Positions 32,570-44,533 of a DNA stretch of 64,000 nt are shown here, one piece after another. Numbering within the stretch: the stretch's first letter is position 1; every line of letters starts with the position of its first letter. Origin of the DNA: Panicum virgatum (lineage: Eukaryota; Streptophyta; Magnoliopsida; Poales; Poaceae); the NCBI RefSeq assembly GCF_016808335.1, contig NC_053150.1, forward strand, positions 25,192,538-25,256,537. Direction: 5' to 3'. A program made the translations under genes and the position numbers. The notes under the pieces were generated by a model that had not been told where the DNA came from, made no database searches, and saw nothing but the letters and a program-made list of their open reading frames with translations.

Positions 32570-35555
32570 ATGACAACCAATGGGAAAGCAGAGGTTTCTG
32601 GGCAAAACCAGATCCCGATCGACAAGGAAAAGCTAAAGGAAGTGGGCAGAACTTAAAGCAATCACGGATGCTTTTGAGCAGTAGTGCCTTTTATCCTTCA
32701 GCACCAACAAGAGTGGGGAGGTAATCAAGAAATTCAATTTTCCCACTTTTGTACCCTATGAAGAGTCACAGAAGGAGGACAGGATGATACATCAGATGAA
32801 TCAGGCGATTGGACATGCTTTTGTGAATCATGCTCCGATCATGGCGAACTATGTCCATAATGCCATAATGCTGTGCTCAAGATGCTGCAAGATAGGGGAA
32901 CACCTAGCTTTGTGGGATCGGCTTATCATCAGGCTAGTCAGATGGTCTTCTCTCCTATTGGATCGGCTACTGGGACGTCACAGATCCATCCTCAAGCTCA
33001 GGCTGATGAGGGTGTCATAGATGCACAGCCGATTAGTACTGTAGCGTCATCTCAGATTCCTCCTATGTACACCAACTCTACGCCGATGGCTACATATGCA
33101 CAGGGAAGCATCATGTCAGGATACCCAGCTGGTTGGGATCCAACTACTGGTCTTGGTATGCCTCTAGAATTTATGATTCCATCTCCAATAGGGCAACCAA
33201 GCACATCGGCTTCTCAGCCGATGAATCATCAAGTTAATACGTCGGCTGCACAGCCGACCCAGCCTCAAGATACCGCACCGGCTTCACAACCGGTGGTTAC
33301 ACCTATGTCAGTACCTTCGCCAGCGAGCCCAAGCAATATGTCGGCCCCATGGCCGACACCTCAACAATAGAATCTGGCGATGATACTGCAGCCCAAGTCT
33401 CTTACAGAAGTCCTGGCAAACAGAGTTCCTCATGCCAATGGAGTCACCTGGGTTTTCCAGGATCTTGCAACTGGTTTTGTGTGTCACGTGAATGTGCCTC
33501 TTGTAGCACAATAACAGCCTAATCAAAGGACAACACAGAGCAGTCATGGTAATGAGATGGTGCTCTACCAATCGCCATCCAATCAGCCCCCTCAGCAAGT
33601 CACACAGGCTGCATCGGCTGCTCAGCCGATGACCACATCAAATGTCCAGCCAGCATCGGCAGCCTTGCCGTTGACTCCACCAGCATCACAGGCAGCACCA
33701 GCTGGTGGTCAACAGATCGACTGGGCATCCATGATTGCTGAGGTGATGAGAGATCAGTTTGGTTTGAAACTAAAGCAGTAGAATCTGATGTACAGAACTC
33801 CATATCCAGCTGCTTATGATCAACTGCCATTGCCCCACAAGTACAAGCTTCCAGATTTCACCAAGTTTTCTGGACAGGGAGAAGTCTCCACAGTCTAACA
33901 TATTAACAGATTCATCATACAGTGTGGAGAAGCAGCTCAGCAAGACGCATTGAAAGTGCGCTTGTTTTCTATTTCCTTGTCCGGATCGGCCTTTATGTGG
34001 TTCATGACGTTGCCAGCCAACTCCATTATATATTGGGCCGATCTGGAGAAACCGTTCCACCATTTCTTCTACTCTGGTATAGAAGAGATGAAATTGACCG
34101 ATTTAACCAACTTGAGGAAAAGGAATAATGAATCGATCGCTGTCTTCATTCAGAGGTTCAGAGTTGTCAAGAACCAGTGCTTTAGTCTGGTTCTATCAGA
34201 TCAGCAGCTTGCAAAGGTTGCCTTCCAAGGACTCCTGCCACACACCAAGGAGAAGTATGCTTCTCAGGAGTTCTATAACATCAGTCAGATAGCCAACAGG
34301 ATGACAGGGGAGGCAAGACCATATGAGTAGAAGAGAGGCAACTTCCAGAAAAAGGTTAATTTCGTTGACTGCTCAGATGGTTAATTTCGGCTGAATGGGT
34401 TCAGAACAATAAGAAGCCGATCTCATGTCCTTTAGGTAACAAAGAACCTGAGAAATATGGGTTTGATATTACCAAGGCTGACAAGATCTTCGAATTGTTG
34501 CTGTCAGAGGGACAGATTAAGCTGAAGCCATATCATACAATCCCGACAGATCAAGAGTTGAAGAATATCAAATACTGCAAGTGGCACAATGCAACATCTC
34601 ATGACACCAATGAGTGCAAAGTGTTTCGTCAGCAGATAAAATCGGCTATAGAACAGGGTAGGCTCAAGTTTGAGACACCCAAAAAGCCGATGAAGATTGA
34701 TGGGCATCCGTTTCCAGCAAACATGGTAGATGTTGGAGAGAAGGGTAATGTATTACAAACAAAGATGCTCACATCACAATCGGCCAAGGAATCTAGTGCT
34801 GTTGATCCCAAGGCACAGGTAACGGCCGATGAATCCAAAGGTAAAGAGCCACAATAGAAAGATGAATCAGCGGCGCCAAAGAAGGTCACGTCTCAGATAC
34901 TGCTGAACAAGTTCCAGCGTGATCAAGAAAGAGGACAGTACCGGGAAGAGTTTGCACGACGACATGAGGGGCATTGGAGATGTCCTTTATTTGTGTACTG
35001 TTGGGAAGAAGGGTTGAGTCTGCCGACAGTGGATAATTGTCTAGAGTGCAACAGTTTTTATCATGAAGACCGGTCACACAAGAAGCCATGTTTCGACCAG
35101 AGGCCTCGAGGGCCGATCATTAGAGAGAGAGAGAGAGGTGATGATAGACACATCTCTGTACATGATCGGCTGGGGGCAGGGTTTTAGTGCATGATTGGCT
35201 GGGAGGCAGGACCATGCTACGTGATCCTGCAGGAGGAAGGATTTCTGCCGATGAGCGAGTTGAACAAGCTGCTGCTGCTCAAGTTCCCGATGAATACCCA
35301 CACCGCAGAGATATAGAGAGGGAGCCTATTCATGACAACATTGATCGGCCTCGATAGTGCCCAGGAGGTTTGACCAGGTCACAGAAGAGACGAGTTCAGA
35401 GGCTACGTCAGACAGAAGCACTGGAGAAAGAGGAAAGAAGAGAAGCCCCTAGAAGGGGAGTCAGATCTGAAGTTTGGAGTGTTAAGAGAAAGGCCGATGA
35501 AGGTCAGCAATCAGGATCATCGGCCACGTCAGTTAACATAGTTTCCATGTTTCTA
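32570..35555 (+). pseudogene. gag: Family A gag, copy A2
   Basis: Same organisation as A1: Q/S/A-rich N-terminus, gag core (about 33843-34330), CKWH-type zinc motif (about 34576), CPLF-CW-CLEC cluster (about 34980-35060) and basic tail. Two indels after the start (loss of 5 bp near 32646, gain of 8 bp near 32862) compensate each other. It shares most TAG stops with A1 (for example after PTPQQ at 33368 and after KLKQ at 33779) but lacks some, such as the TAG after VKN. It lacks the D insertion, so it shows the intact target at 35413-35417. Pol is absent at the same point as in A1. Confidence 0.8.
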
Positions 35556-35666
35556 CCAATCCAAGAAGTCGGTTCTCCCAACCTTTCCTAATGGATGAGT
35601 TCTTAGAAAGATTAGAGCAAAGAACTTGGAGAAGATCACCGAAGGAGACATGGCCCAAGAACTTAC

Positions 35667-35971
35667 TTGCGGCCTTGGTGTCGGCGCTGGTGAGCTGGCC
35701 GCGGACGATGACCTGGTCCGTCTGAGCCCGGTCGAGGTCACAGCGGGCCTCGGCGAGTTGGAGGAGGAGGTCGCGGATGTAGCCCTGGGTACCCTCATCC
35801 AGGGTCTGGAAGTTGGCGGGAAGCTCAACGGCGGCGTCTCTGCAGGCATGGAGTCAGATGGAGATCTAAAGTGCATCAATGACAGGAAAGATGATTGTCT
35901 TACCCGAGGCGGGGACGGAGTGGCGGAGGAGCACCGGAAGACCCCTCGCCAGCATGCTTGTTGCTGGCCAT
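35667..35971 (-). CDS. Antisense two-exon ORF in family A 3' region, copy A2
   Basis: ATG at 35971 (MASNKHAGEGSSG...), donor GTAAG at 35903, acceptor CTGCAG before 35839, and exon 2 to 35667 ending at a GTAAG donor. Exon coordinates are exactly 27063 bp from copy A1. Differences include two amino-acid changes in exon 1 and a silent CGA/CGG change in exon 2. No known domain; antisense extra ORFs occur in Tat elements. Confidence 0.6.
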
Positions 35972-36358
35972 TTGTTCTGGTGGAAGAGAGGAGGCTAGGG
36001 TTTTTGGGGCTTGAGGAAGAAGAAGGCAAAGGAAGCTCTGGCCGATGAAGAGACTACAGTGCCTATGGGGTGATTTATAGCCCAAGATTGGGGAGATAAA
36101 TCAGTTGCATGCACCAGCGCGGCCTTTACTCCTGGGTCTAATCGAGGGACATATGGGTAAAAAGACGAAAGGTGAATCGGCAGATTCCCGTTGTGCGGAC
36201 GAGAATGTGGAGGGTTGAGGGCAAAGAAGAGATTTTCACTCGCCACCCGCATAGGAAGCGAGACGGCAGTAAGTGAAGAGACCGTTAAGCAACGTAATCC
36301 TGACAAAGTTTAATTTCAAAGTAAAAAGGACATTTTTACTCCGAAATTGGGGGGCATG

Positions 36359-36828
36359 TGTTGACACTAGATTTTGGCACGTGTCAACGAGACGTGTTGC
36401 GGTGGAGAAAAGGTTCTGCGTTGTACGATCGGTGGATTTGGAGAGATGATCGTGTGCTACGGTCAAAGATCTTGCTGACCGAGGAGAAGGAAGTTGACCA
36501 GATATTTTGGCTTCGGTTTGGCAAGAGTTATCTTATTTTTAGAATAGTTTTTATTCCTTAAAATAGAATCGTACTTTGCCGTGATCGGCTAGGGTTGTGT
36601 TAGCATGGGGTATAAATATGAACCCCTCGGCTATTGTAAAGATTGATTCACATCCAACAAACAAACTTTACTCTACTTGCAATTTACTTTCTTGTCGGCG
36701 GCTTCGCCATCTTTTCCTTTCTGCGAGTTCTTTCGAGCTGATCAAGGACGTCTCACATTCGAGCGACTTAGTTTGCTGGTAAGTTTTTGTTTACCGAGTA
36801 AATCTGAGCTTTAGCTTCCGGGCGCATT
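36359..36828 (+). repeat. Family A LTR3, left part
   Basis: TGTTGACACTAG... to GGGCGCATT; interrupted by a C-type solo LTR and resumed at 37690. TATAAATA at 36611-36618. Confidence 0.88.
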
Positions 36829-37689
36829 TGTAACACCCTGGGTGTCTGCACAGTAATTAAAAAGGTGTCTGCACAGTAATTGTGTATGTTTGCTATGCAT
36901 CATGTGCTTGAATTGCTTGAAAAGGATCTTTTTGTAATTATAAAAGGCTATATGTGTAATTATGATTTTATGCAGGGTCCTTTCTTTAGTTATTTCTGAA
37001 TATAGCTTTTGTGGAGGGTGTTTTTGCAAAAATTCAGTGCATTTAATGCATGGCAGCAAAATTTACTTTTAAGTCTATGTTTGAAGTGAATTTGCTTTGA
37101 AAAAGACAAAATTCCTAGAATTCAAAATCCCTACAATGTTTTTAATTTTAGCTCTTGAATCTTTGGTCAAATAATTTTTTGCAAAACATCAAAGTTGTAG
37201 ATCTTGAAAAGTTCTAAGGGCTTCTCTTCTTTCCTCTTTCTCCAGTGCTTCTGTCTGACGTAGCCTCTGAACTCGTCTCTTCTGTGACCTGGTCAAACCT
37301 CCTGGGCACTATGACGAGTGATACCATGCTTGGGCTAGCCTGGTGTCCTTTTACGACGTGTTGTAGCCGTCGTGCTTTATCTTCCGCTGTTTTAAGCTCT
37401 GAACTTAAATTATGGTTTGTATAACTATTTTACTTAAGTTGGCTTTGTAATAATGGTTTTTAACTAGTTTGTAAGCATTACTATGCCTGTGTTGTAAAAT
37501 TGTGGTTGTAATATCTTTGGACTCGCCTTCATGCGGGGTATGCTTGTTCGATCGGAGAACCGGTGGTTGTATCGGGACGTTACCCGACAGACCAAGAATT
37601 GTTCTATTTGAAGTGCGTTTAAGCTAATGTTGCCTTTATGGTGATGGCCTGCGCACTTGAGCCGGGATAATTTAGGCGGTTCTGCCACA
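36829..37689 (+). mobile_element. C-family solo LTR with large deletion and filler
   Basis: TGTAACACCC...TTCTGCCACA with a perfect GCATT duplication (36824-36828 and 37690-37694). It keeps the first ~385 bp and last ~380 bp of the 3.8 kb LTR. Between them is 98 bp of inverted family A sequence. Confidence 0.9.
37213..37310 (-). other. Templated filler from family A internal region
   Basis: Reverse complement of 35356-35453 with about one mismatch. Short overlaps (TTCT at one end, ACTAT at the other) fit error-prone end joining. It spans the D1 target site in uninterrupted form, so it came from a copy without D1. Confidence 0.85.
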
Positions 37690-38247
37690 GCATTGCTGTG
37701 GCTTCGTTCAGATCTATTCAAAATTTATCGAATTTATCTAAGCTTTGATCTCGGGCGCATCGCTGTTTTCTCGTTTAGATTCATTCACAAATTACCCGGC
37801 TTAGTGATCTGTTTAATCGGCTGTAAGCTCCTTGTTTATCACGATAAACCTTGTAAAGCCGATTAGATTGAATCATAAGCTTAGCTTTGTCCAGATCCAT
37901 ACATTCATGGGTTTGTACATTGTTACTCGGTATGTGTCGGCTTTATATCTAGCTGTCTAGTTGCTTATCGGCATCAGCAGCTCATTGCCGAGCCGTCACA
38001 GATCATTTTTATTACACGCTCATCATACCCGATCTTTTAACATTTTCTGTATTAGCAGGGCCTTGCCGATACCCCGCGTAAGAGTGATTCGGAAATCCAG
38101 CCGATACACTCTTGAATTTGACGGGTTGCTATTTTCTTATCAATTTATAGGTCAAATTGACTAGCACACCTTGGTTCAAATCAAGTACAGTCCAGGCTTG
38201 GCATACGGGCGCTCCTGGGCTTGGTGTGTGATCATCTCGCGTCAACA
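37690..38247 (+). repeat. Family A LTR3, right part
   Basis: Resumes LTR3 after the solo insertion, ending CGCGTCAACA at 38247, followed by ACAGG, the outer flank. Confidence 0.88.
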
Positions 38248-38301
38248 ACAGGTTGGTTCCGCAACCGCTCCCTTGCCCATGCTCGACTTCTTGGGGGCCA
38301 T
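38248..38301 (-). pseudogene. Antisense PF04195-type ORF of element K, 5' part
   Basis: ATG at 38301 (MAPKKSSMGKGAVAEPT), preceded on the minus strand by TTTCCAG, a possible splice acceptor or simple leader. It is cut by the A array at its target duplication; the frame continues at 460. See the 1-460 entry. Confidence 0.6.
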
Positions 38302-39998
38302 CTGGAAATTAACAGTGCGCTTCACGCGCATACACTGACTAAACCCTAAGCGGGGAAGGGAAGCAAGGAAGAGCAAGAAGTTTAGATCTGGGGGCTTGAG
38401 GGCAAGAACAGATCTAAACAGTGACAGTGAATGACGGCCGGTGGGGTAAAAACCTAGTTACCGTTTCATTTTATAATGACGGTGGCAACATGGTAAAATT
38501 CAAAAGGCCCACAGTCAGTTGCCAATCGCGGAAACGACGGGATTTTCTGAGACATTTCCTTTTTTCCAAAATTACATTTTGGAAAAAGAAAAAACACTTA
38601 CATCCCTGGACAGCTACTCGACTCTACTTCCTTCTATTGCGGATTACATTCTAGGATAAAGGAAAGTACTCGACACAGTACAACTACTCAATATTACAAT
38701 TCAAGTACTTTTTCCCAACTAGCTTTACAATGACTCAGACCTGCACCCACACTACCTGGAGCTCTTGGAGCTTCTAGTCGACACCTACTGCAGCTAGATC
38801 GGCCCGAGGCCATAAGTACAAACTTGTTATTCCCATTAAGGGAATAATGATACTCGTATTCTGGGAGAAAAGTTTCAAGAGTTTGGAGGTAGATTACAGT
38901 AATCGCCTCGCAAGATGTCTTGTAGCATCTTGCGGAGAAATTTCTCCTTCTCCCTAAATACATTGTGACAAGATTAAGTCTCCTTACCAGAGATGTCAGT
39001 TCTTGGGCACCCAGAAATAGGCAACCCCAAGGATGTGACACAACAAGACTCAACGCATCCACAAAGAACCTGCCTCATTGGAATATGCAAGGGCATGATG
39101 TCCAAAATGGATCCGATGAGAGCATTGGGGTTGCAGGATGAGGTAACAGGGACTTCTCTTGTCACTCGCAAGTTCTCTTCTAGCATCTTTTGCTGGAAAG
39201 GACTACACAAAATTCAGGAGGGCGAGAGCAAGAACACCAAATGCAAGCCATAGCTTCTGAACGATGGTGCTTCTAGGAAAAGCCTCTCACCTACCTTTTA
39301 TAGCCACAAAGGGATCATGCTGGAGGAAAACACGTGAAGCCACAGTGGTAGCATTCACGGATGCAATAATGTAGATTCTCCACACAGTACAGTCCCACGT
39401 GAGCAAACAGTAAAGGGATATACATCCCGAGTTTTATTTCTGAGGATATTTCCGGTGCAATCAGTGTGGCGTATCCAATTGAATCATTTTCCTGGGATTT
39501 TGTACCCAAAAAAGAGGTCTTTTCAAATACCGGATCTGATGAATCCTGCAAATATTTTGAAGAATAAAATCTAATGCCACATCTTAAATCCTTAATTCCA
39601 TATCTTTGCTTGGGTGCTACCCGTAGAATAAGGGATTTTGATTTAAGGCTCGAGGGCTGCGGGATATGTGCATTGGAGATTTATTTTTCAATTTTTTTTG
39701 GAAAATAATGAAGGAAAAAGGCTGAAGTGACCCTCACCCTGATTCTGCGAATCAACTTAAGGCTCGGGGGCTACTCCATATGGAGCGCGAGTACTTCGCG
39801 CACCATATATAATCAAGATTTCGGGGCTTGAGCACCTCATAGGCTCGAAGCAACTAGAAGTACTTGGAGGACTACTCGATGTACTTGAAGGAAGACCCAG
39901 AAGCCACCAGAAGGATGTTCTGACTACTTGAAGTACTCGAAGACGCCCAGCCAAGTACATGACGCCTACAGGACTCGGCTACGAAGAGCCCGGGGGCT
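38302..39998 (+). other. K 3' internal region
   Basis: No recognisable coding domain. The left part is the leader of the antisense ORF. The right part has repeated CTTAAGGCTCGGGGGCTACT-type and CTTGAAGTACT segments typical of Tat 3' regions. AGAGCCCGGGGGCT just before 39999 is the polypurine tract. The minus frame at 38694-39062 is open but unrecognised. Confidence 0.6.
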
Positions 39999-40416
39999 TG
40001 TCAGACCTGGGGCAGCGGGACTGCTTATAGGCATAAAATGTTCTAGAATAAGGGATAGCTCATGGATGTACCTTTATTCTCTTGTAAACTACCCAAATAG
40101 GCATAGAACTAGCTGCAGTACAAAGGAAACTACCCGATTGTGTTGTAGTAGGACTCCAATTGTACTCGGCTAGGACTTTCTATGTAACCCTGTCCGCCAG
40201 GATATATAAGGGCGGACAGGGACCCCCTCAAAACATCTTCAACACCTAAGGCAATACAAACAACCACACAGGACGTAGGGTATTACGCAACTCGCGGCCC
40301 GAACCTTTCTAAATCTTTGTGTTCCTTGCACCATCGAGTTACAGAGCAGTCGATCCCTACCTACAAACCTAACTGCTAAGGGTATCCCTTAGCAGGCTTG
40401 GCAGTAAACACCGACA
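39999..40416 (+). repeat. 3' LTR of element K
   Basis: 418 bp, TGTCAGACCTGGGG...GTAAACACCGACA, with TATATAAG at 40203-40210 and a GTTACAGAGCAGTCGATCC region near the end. Preceded by a purine tract, so it is a 3' LTR in plus orientation; right flank AAGAT. The 5' LTR and pol lie left of the window. Confidence 0.8.
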
Positions 40417-40459
40417 AAGATCCCCTCAAAAACTAGTCATTACACTCTTTTCTGCGTAA

Positions 40460-40970
40460 TCGCGGACCGTCCGCGCTTCAAAAACCGGACCATCCACCGT
40501 TGTAAACCAGTGAGTCAGAGTGCAATGATTGTGTGTCGGAACTAGCCATTACAGCCCTGACAGACCGTCCGCGCCCTAGGGGCGGACCGTCTGCAGTTAA
40601 CTGTTCCAAACCACCAGAGACGAAATCATCTCTGGTCATTTTCTCAAAATGACCGGCGGACCGTCCGCACCCCAGGGGCGGACTGTCCGCCGTTCAACCA
40701 TCGAATTCCACCAGAGAGGAAACCACTCTGGACAAATTTCATCTGAGACCGGCGGACCGTCCGCCATTCAACTCCCTCTTTTACCAGAGACAAAACTTGT
40801 CTTTGGACGATTTCATCAACAAACCGGCGGACCGTCCGCACCCCAGGGGCGGACCGTCCGCCGCTCTAACTTTCAGCCCAACCAGAGAAACACAGTTTCT
40901 GGACGAATTCACAAGTGTATGGCGGACCGTCCGCCCAACTGGGCCAGACCGTCCGCACTTAGGCAGTCAG
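40460..40970. repeat. GGACCGTCC palindrome array 1
   Basis: About eleven copies of GCGGACCGTCCGC or close variants, often paired around CACCCCAGGGGC, alternating with ACCAGAG...CTCTGG inverted repeats. Lies in LTR-like sequence of element L or H. Confidence 0.8.
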
Positions 40971-41968
40971 CACAAGTTTTTCAAACCTTGTTTTCAAATC
41001 CTCTACCGAAGTTAGCCCTCATGCATGTATCTAGACATTTTTAGCAAAATGGCACTAGAGACCCATCAAGCACGAGTGCAAAGACTCCTCTTGATAGTAC
41101 AACTATCTATCCAACAAACCCGATCATATTTCATCCACTAATCACCTCATGACTGGTAAAATGCAAAAGCCCTATATAATACCTTTGCCTTGAACCCGAG
41201 CTTTGCACATCAACTCCAAACGTTCCATGATCATCCTTTAAACCTCATTCATCCATGGACTATACTATGCACATCATCTCAAATGCAATTTGTTAGTCTA
41301 TAACCGTTGTCATTAATTACCCAAACTCGAATTAGGAACCTAGATGCTTTCAATCTCCCCCTTTTTGGTAATTGATGACAACACTAACTTTTGGAGTAAT
41401 AAAAAGATTCAAGTCAACTTTATACACAAGGCAAAAGGTGGAGTTGGAATTGAAATTTGGAAGAACTTACTCATTTATCGTGAAAATTTAAGAATATGAT
41501 ATGAATAAATTCACCAAAGTTCGATGAGTAGAGAGAACTCCCCCTTGATATGTGCATATAGATTTGAATGAATACCAAGAGAACATATTCATGAAATTCG
41601 AAAATTTTGACGGAGTTTCCCCTACAAGTGGAAATCGAGGCATTCAAGAGTACAAGATATATATGATACAAACTTACAACGGTTAGCACAACCTCATCAA
41701 ACCACAAGAGCAACAATATTAATAAAGAGTTTCACAAGCCAACATAGTTCAACACAAATTACAAACCAAGTTCATCCACAAATCTAAAAGTTCATGCAAT
41801 ACGATATGATAAACGTGCAATGCAACAGAGTTCAACACAAATAGTTGAGTGGCAACGGAAGCAAAAACAAATAAACTCTCCAAGTGAAGTCCATGAGCTC
41901 CCCCCTAGATCATGCATCACTCCAACTCCAAGAGCTCTTCACCCCCTTTGGCATCAATTGCCAACAAG
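40971..41968 (-). other. Non-coding, SIRE-like LTR/3' region
   Basis: No ORF of note. CAATCTCCCCCTTTTTGGTA at 41351 is the reverse of a purine tract plus TACCAAAAAGGGGGAGATTG, typical of SIRE-type elements, suggesting a minus-oriented element whose 3' end lies here. Confidence 0.4.
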
Positions 41969-43510
41969 TCAATCATCCATTGGCGGTGGAGGCGGTGGCG
42001 GTGGGTAGAATGGCTGATACGGATAGAACTCCGAAGGAGGCACTGGCGCAGGAAAGACCGAGTAGTAGTGGTCTGAGAAGCCCGTGAAACCAGTACTGAA
42101 GGTGTCAAATCTCTTTTCTAACTGTTGCTGCCTTTGCTCAAGCTGCTGAAACTACTCAGACGTAGGCATGTCATCAAACCACGTATCTAAGGCTACTATG
42201 TCAGAGTGGAGGCTCTCCTGAACACCTCGCATCTGGGTCATCATGGGCTAGAACATGGTCTCATTGAAATGCTGAGTCATCTGCATCTGCATGTTCTGAA
42301 AACCCAAGTTCATCTAGTTCTGCATCTGACTAGCTGAACCCTCAATCTGAGTAGACATCCCCTACTGCATGGATGTAAAGTATGGATCAAAATAACCTGC
42401 AGGAGGTGCCCACTGCGGCTGCACTAGAAGCGGTGGAGGTGGCATGGCATGCTGGGCTGCATCACCTCCCATGTGACCACCATCATCACTCTCATCATCA
42501 TCATCATGCTCCTCCTCATCCATAGCATCACTAGGGAAAGGAGTCAACAGCCTCTAAAGGAATGCAGTATCATTCTTAAATAGCCTGAAAGAAGTATGCT
42601 TGCATTCACAAATTTCTCTGGAACTGGTCTTGGCCTTTATGATGGACATGATATATGGCGCAAAGTAGAGGTTCATCTCAAGGTTGACCCTCAGATCTGC
42701 CAGCTGATCCATGATAAGAGCAATAACATTTATCCTATTTTCATGCATAACATGAGATATGACATTCCAGTACCACCCTCTGAGTTTATCCTTATTCCCA
42801 CTCTTGGGCATGAAGGTAACTCTGGCAATTTTGTTGATCACAGCAGGATGATGCCTAAGGCCCTGGGTACCTCCAAAAACTCTGGGAATCCCTAAGTGAG
42901 CAGGCTCATAGAACATGGGATAGTCATTCCCATCGAGTGGGTTTTCTAGCACAATATTGGCACTTTGCTCATCTTTAAGAAACTCATAATCTAACTCATT
43001 AGCTTGAGCAAACTGAGCAAATGTAGCATAATAGACCTTCTTGCCAGTTTTCCACCACAACTTCTCTTCTTCTATGCTAATCTCTAAGGTGGCATAAAAC
43101 TGATGAATAACTATCTCATTCTAATCACATCTATGCTGCAGAAAGTTTGCTAGACCCATATTCTCAAATCTATCAACTAGCTCAGTCATAACTAGATGTG
43201 ATCTCATATAGGCTAAGTCTATGGTTTGATGATTGTACACTATTTTCTTAACCATATGACCAAAAAATGCATCCTGCTATACCTGAGTGGTGAAGTAGAG
43301 GATGTTGGTGTCACGTGGCTCGTGAAACTTATTCACAGACCTTGCATTGGAATAAGGCTCAGCTATCCACTGTCTGCTAGGAAGATCTAGCCCCATAAGG
43401 TCAGTGACACCATACTCATCACTCTCAACATTCTCATCTGAAGAATCATCCCCAACTCCAACAACCGATGAGGCTGTAGCCATGTTATTAGAATTAGGAG
43501 CATAATCCTT
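41969..43510 (-). pseudogene. Plant transposon-associated protein (PF20167-like), main part
   Basis: Minus-strand frame continuous from 44629 once the solo LTR is removed. It starts near an acidic DGDDSDDE segment. A central region has HQFYATLEI, WWKTGKKVYY, PRVFGGTQGL, NKIARVTFMPKSG and LYFAPYIMSII, resembling the 'putative plant transposon protein' family. Then come an acidic histidine stretch, a glutamine-rich coiled coil (QQLEQRQQQLEKRF) and a polyproline end before TGA at 41969. All internal stops seen are TAG (43277, 43131, 42554, 42362 and others). Family assignment from memory of motifs; function unknown. It may be an extra ORF of element L. Confidence 0.55.
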
Positions 43511-44533
43511 TGTTCATGCGAGATGATCACACACCAAAGCCCGAGAGCCCCGTACGCCAAGCTCGGACTGCACTTGATTCAAACCAAGGCGTCCCAGTCA
43601 ATTTGACCTGTAAATTGATAAGGAAATAGCAAACTGTCAAATTCTAGAGTGTATCGGCTGGATTTTCGAATCACCCTTACGCAGCTTATCGGCAAGGTTC
43701 TGCCGATATAGAAAATGACAACAAATCGAGTATAAAGAGCGTGTATTAAAAGCGATCTACAGGGAATCGGCAACGGGCTGCCAATACTGATATGCAGCTA
43801 GACAGCTAGATCTAAAGCCGACACGTGCCAGGTAATAATGTACAAACCCACGAATGTATGGATCTGGACAAAGCTAAGCTTGTAACCGATCTAATCAGCT
43901 TTACAGGATTTATCATGATAAACAAGGAGCTTATAGCCGATTAAACAGATCACTAAGCCGGGTAGTTTGTGAATAGATCTAAACGAGAAAACAGCGATGT
44001 GCCCGAGATCAAAGCTTAGATAAATTCGATAAATTTTGAATAGATCTGAACGAAGCCACAGCGATGCGCCCGGAAGCTAAAGCTCAGATTTACTCGATAA
44101 ACGAAGACTTACCAGCAAACCAAGTCGCTCGAATGTGAGGCGTCCTTGATCAGCTTGAAAGAACTCGCGGAAAAAAAAGAAAAGGATGGCGAAGTTGCCG
44201 ACGAGAAAATAAATTGCAAGTAGTAAAGTTTTGTTGGTTGGATGTGTATCAATCTTTTACAATGGCCGGGGGTCCATATTTATACCCCAAGCTAACACAA
44301 TCCTAGCCGATTACGGCAAATCACAATTCCATTCTAGAAAACAAAACTAATTCTAAAACAGGATAACTCCTACCAAACCGAAGCCAAAATATCTGGTCAA
44401 TCTATTTCTTTGGTCAACAAGACTTTCAACGGTGATGCACGATCATCCCTCCAAGTCCACCGATCGTACCATATAGAACCTTTTGTCCTTTGCAACACTC
44501 CTCCTTGACACGTGTCAAAATCTGGTGTCAACA
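43511..44533 (-). mobile_element. Family A solo LTR, inverted
   Basis: TGTTCATGCGAG...TGGTGTCAACA, 1023 bp, matching A LTRs in reverse. Target duplication TCCTT (43506-43510) and TCCTC (44534-44538). It interrupts the ORF of element L between codons of DDED and YAPN. Confidence 0.9.

Larger units (their letters stand above)
461..38247 (+). mobile_element. Family A tandem array (LTR-internal-LTR-internal-LTR) with nested insertions
   Basis: Three LTRs and two internal regions follow one another: LTR1 461-1481, internal A1 1482-9295, LTR2 9296-9627 plus 31858-32531, internal A2 32532-36358, LTR3 36359-36828 plus 37690-38247. LTR2 serves as the 3' LTR of A1 and the 5' LTR of A2. Outer flanks are GCGGG (456-460) and ACAGG (38248-38252), a possible 5 bp target duplication with two G-to-A changes. 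The interrupted antisense ORF of K reads in frame across the join, which supports one insertion site. Unequal recombination between LTRs is the simplest origin. Gag motifs place it in the Tat lineage of Ty3/gypsy. No protease, RT or integrase is present in either unit, so it is a non-autonomous derivative. Confidence 0.85.

Noticed and set aside
38694..39062. 122-codon minus frame in K
   Set aside because: No recognisable motif or splice context; left as unassigned internal sequence.
40460..40970. CRISPR-like array
   Set aside because: Irregular spacing, spacers repeat, palindromes in plant LTR sequence, no cas genes.
42596..42895. 99-codon plus frame
   Set aside because: Shadow of the minus-strand PF20167-like frame.
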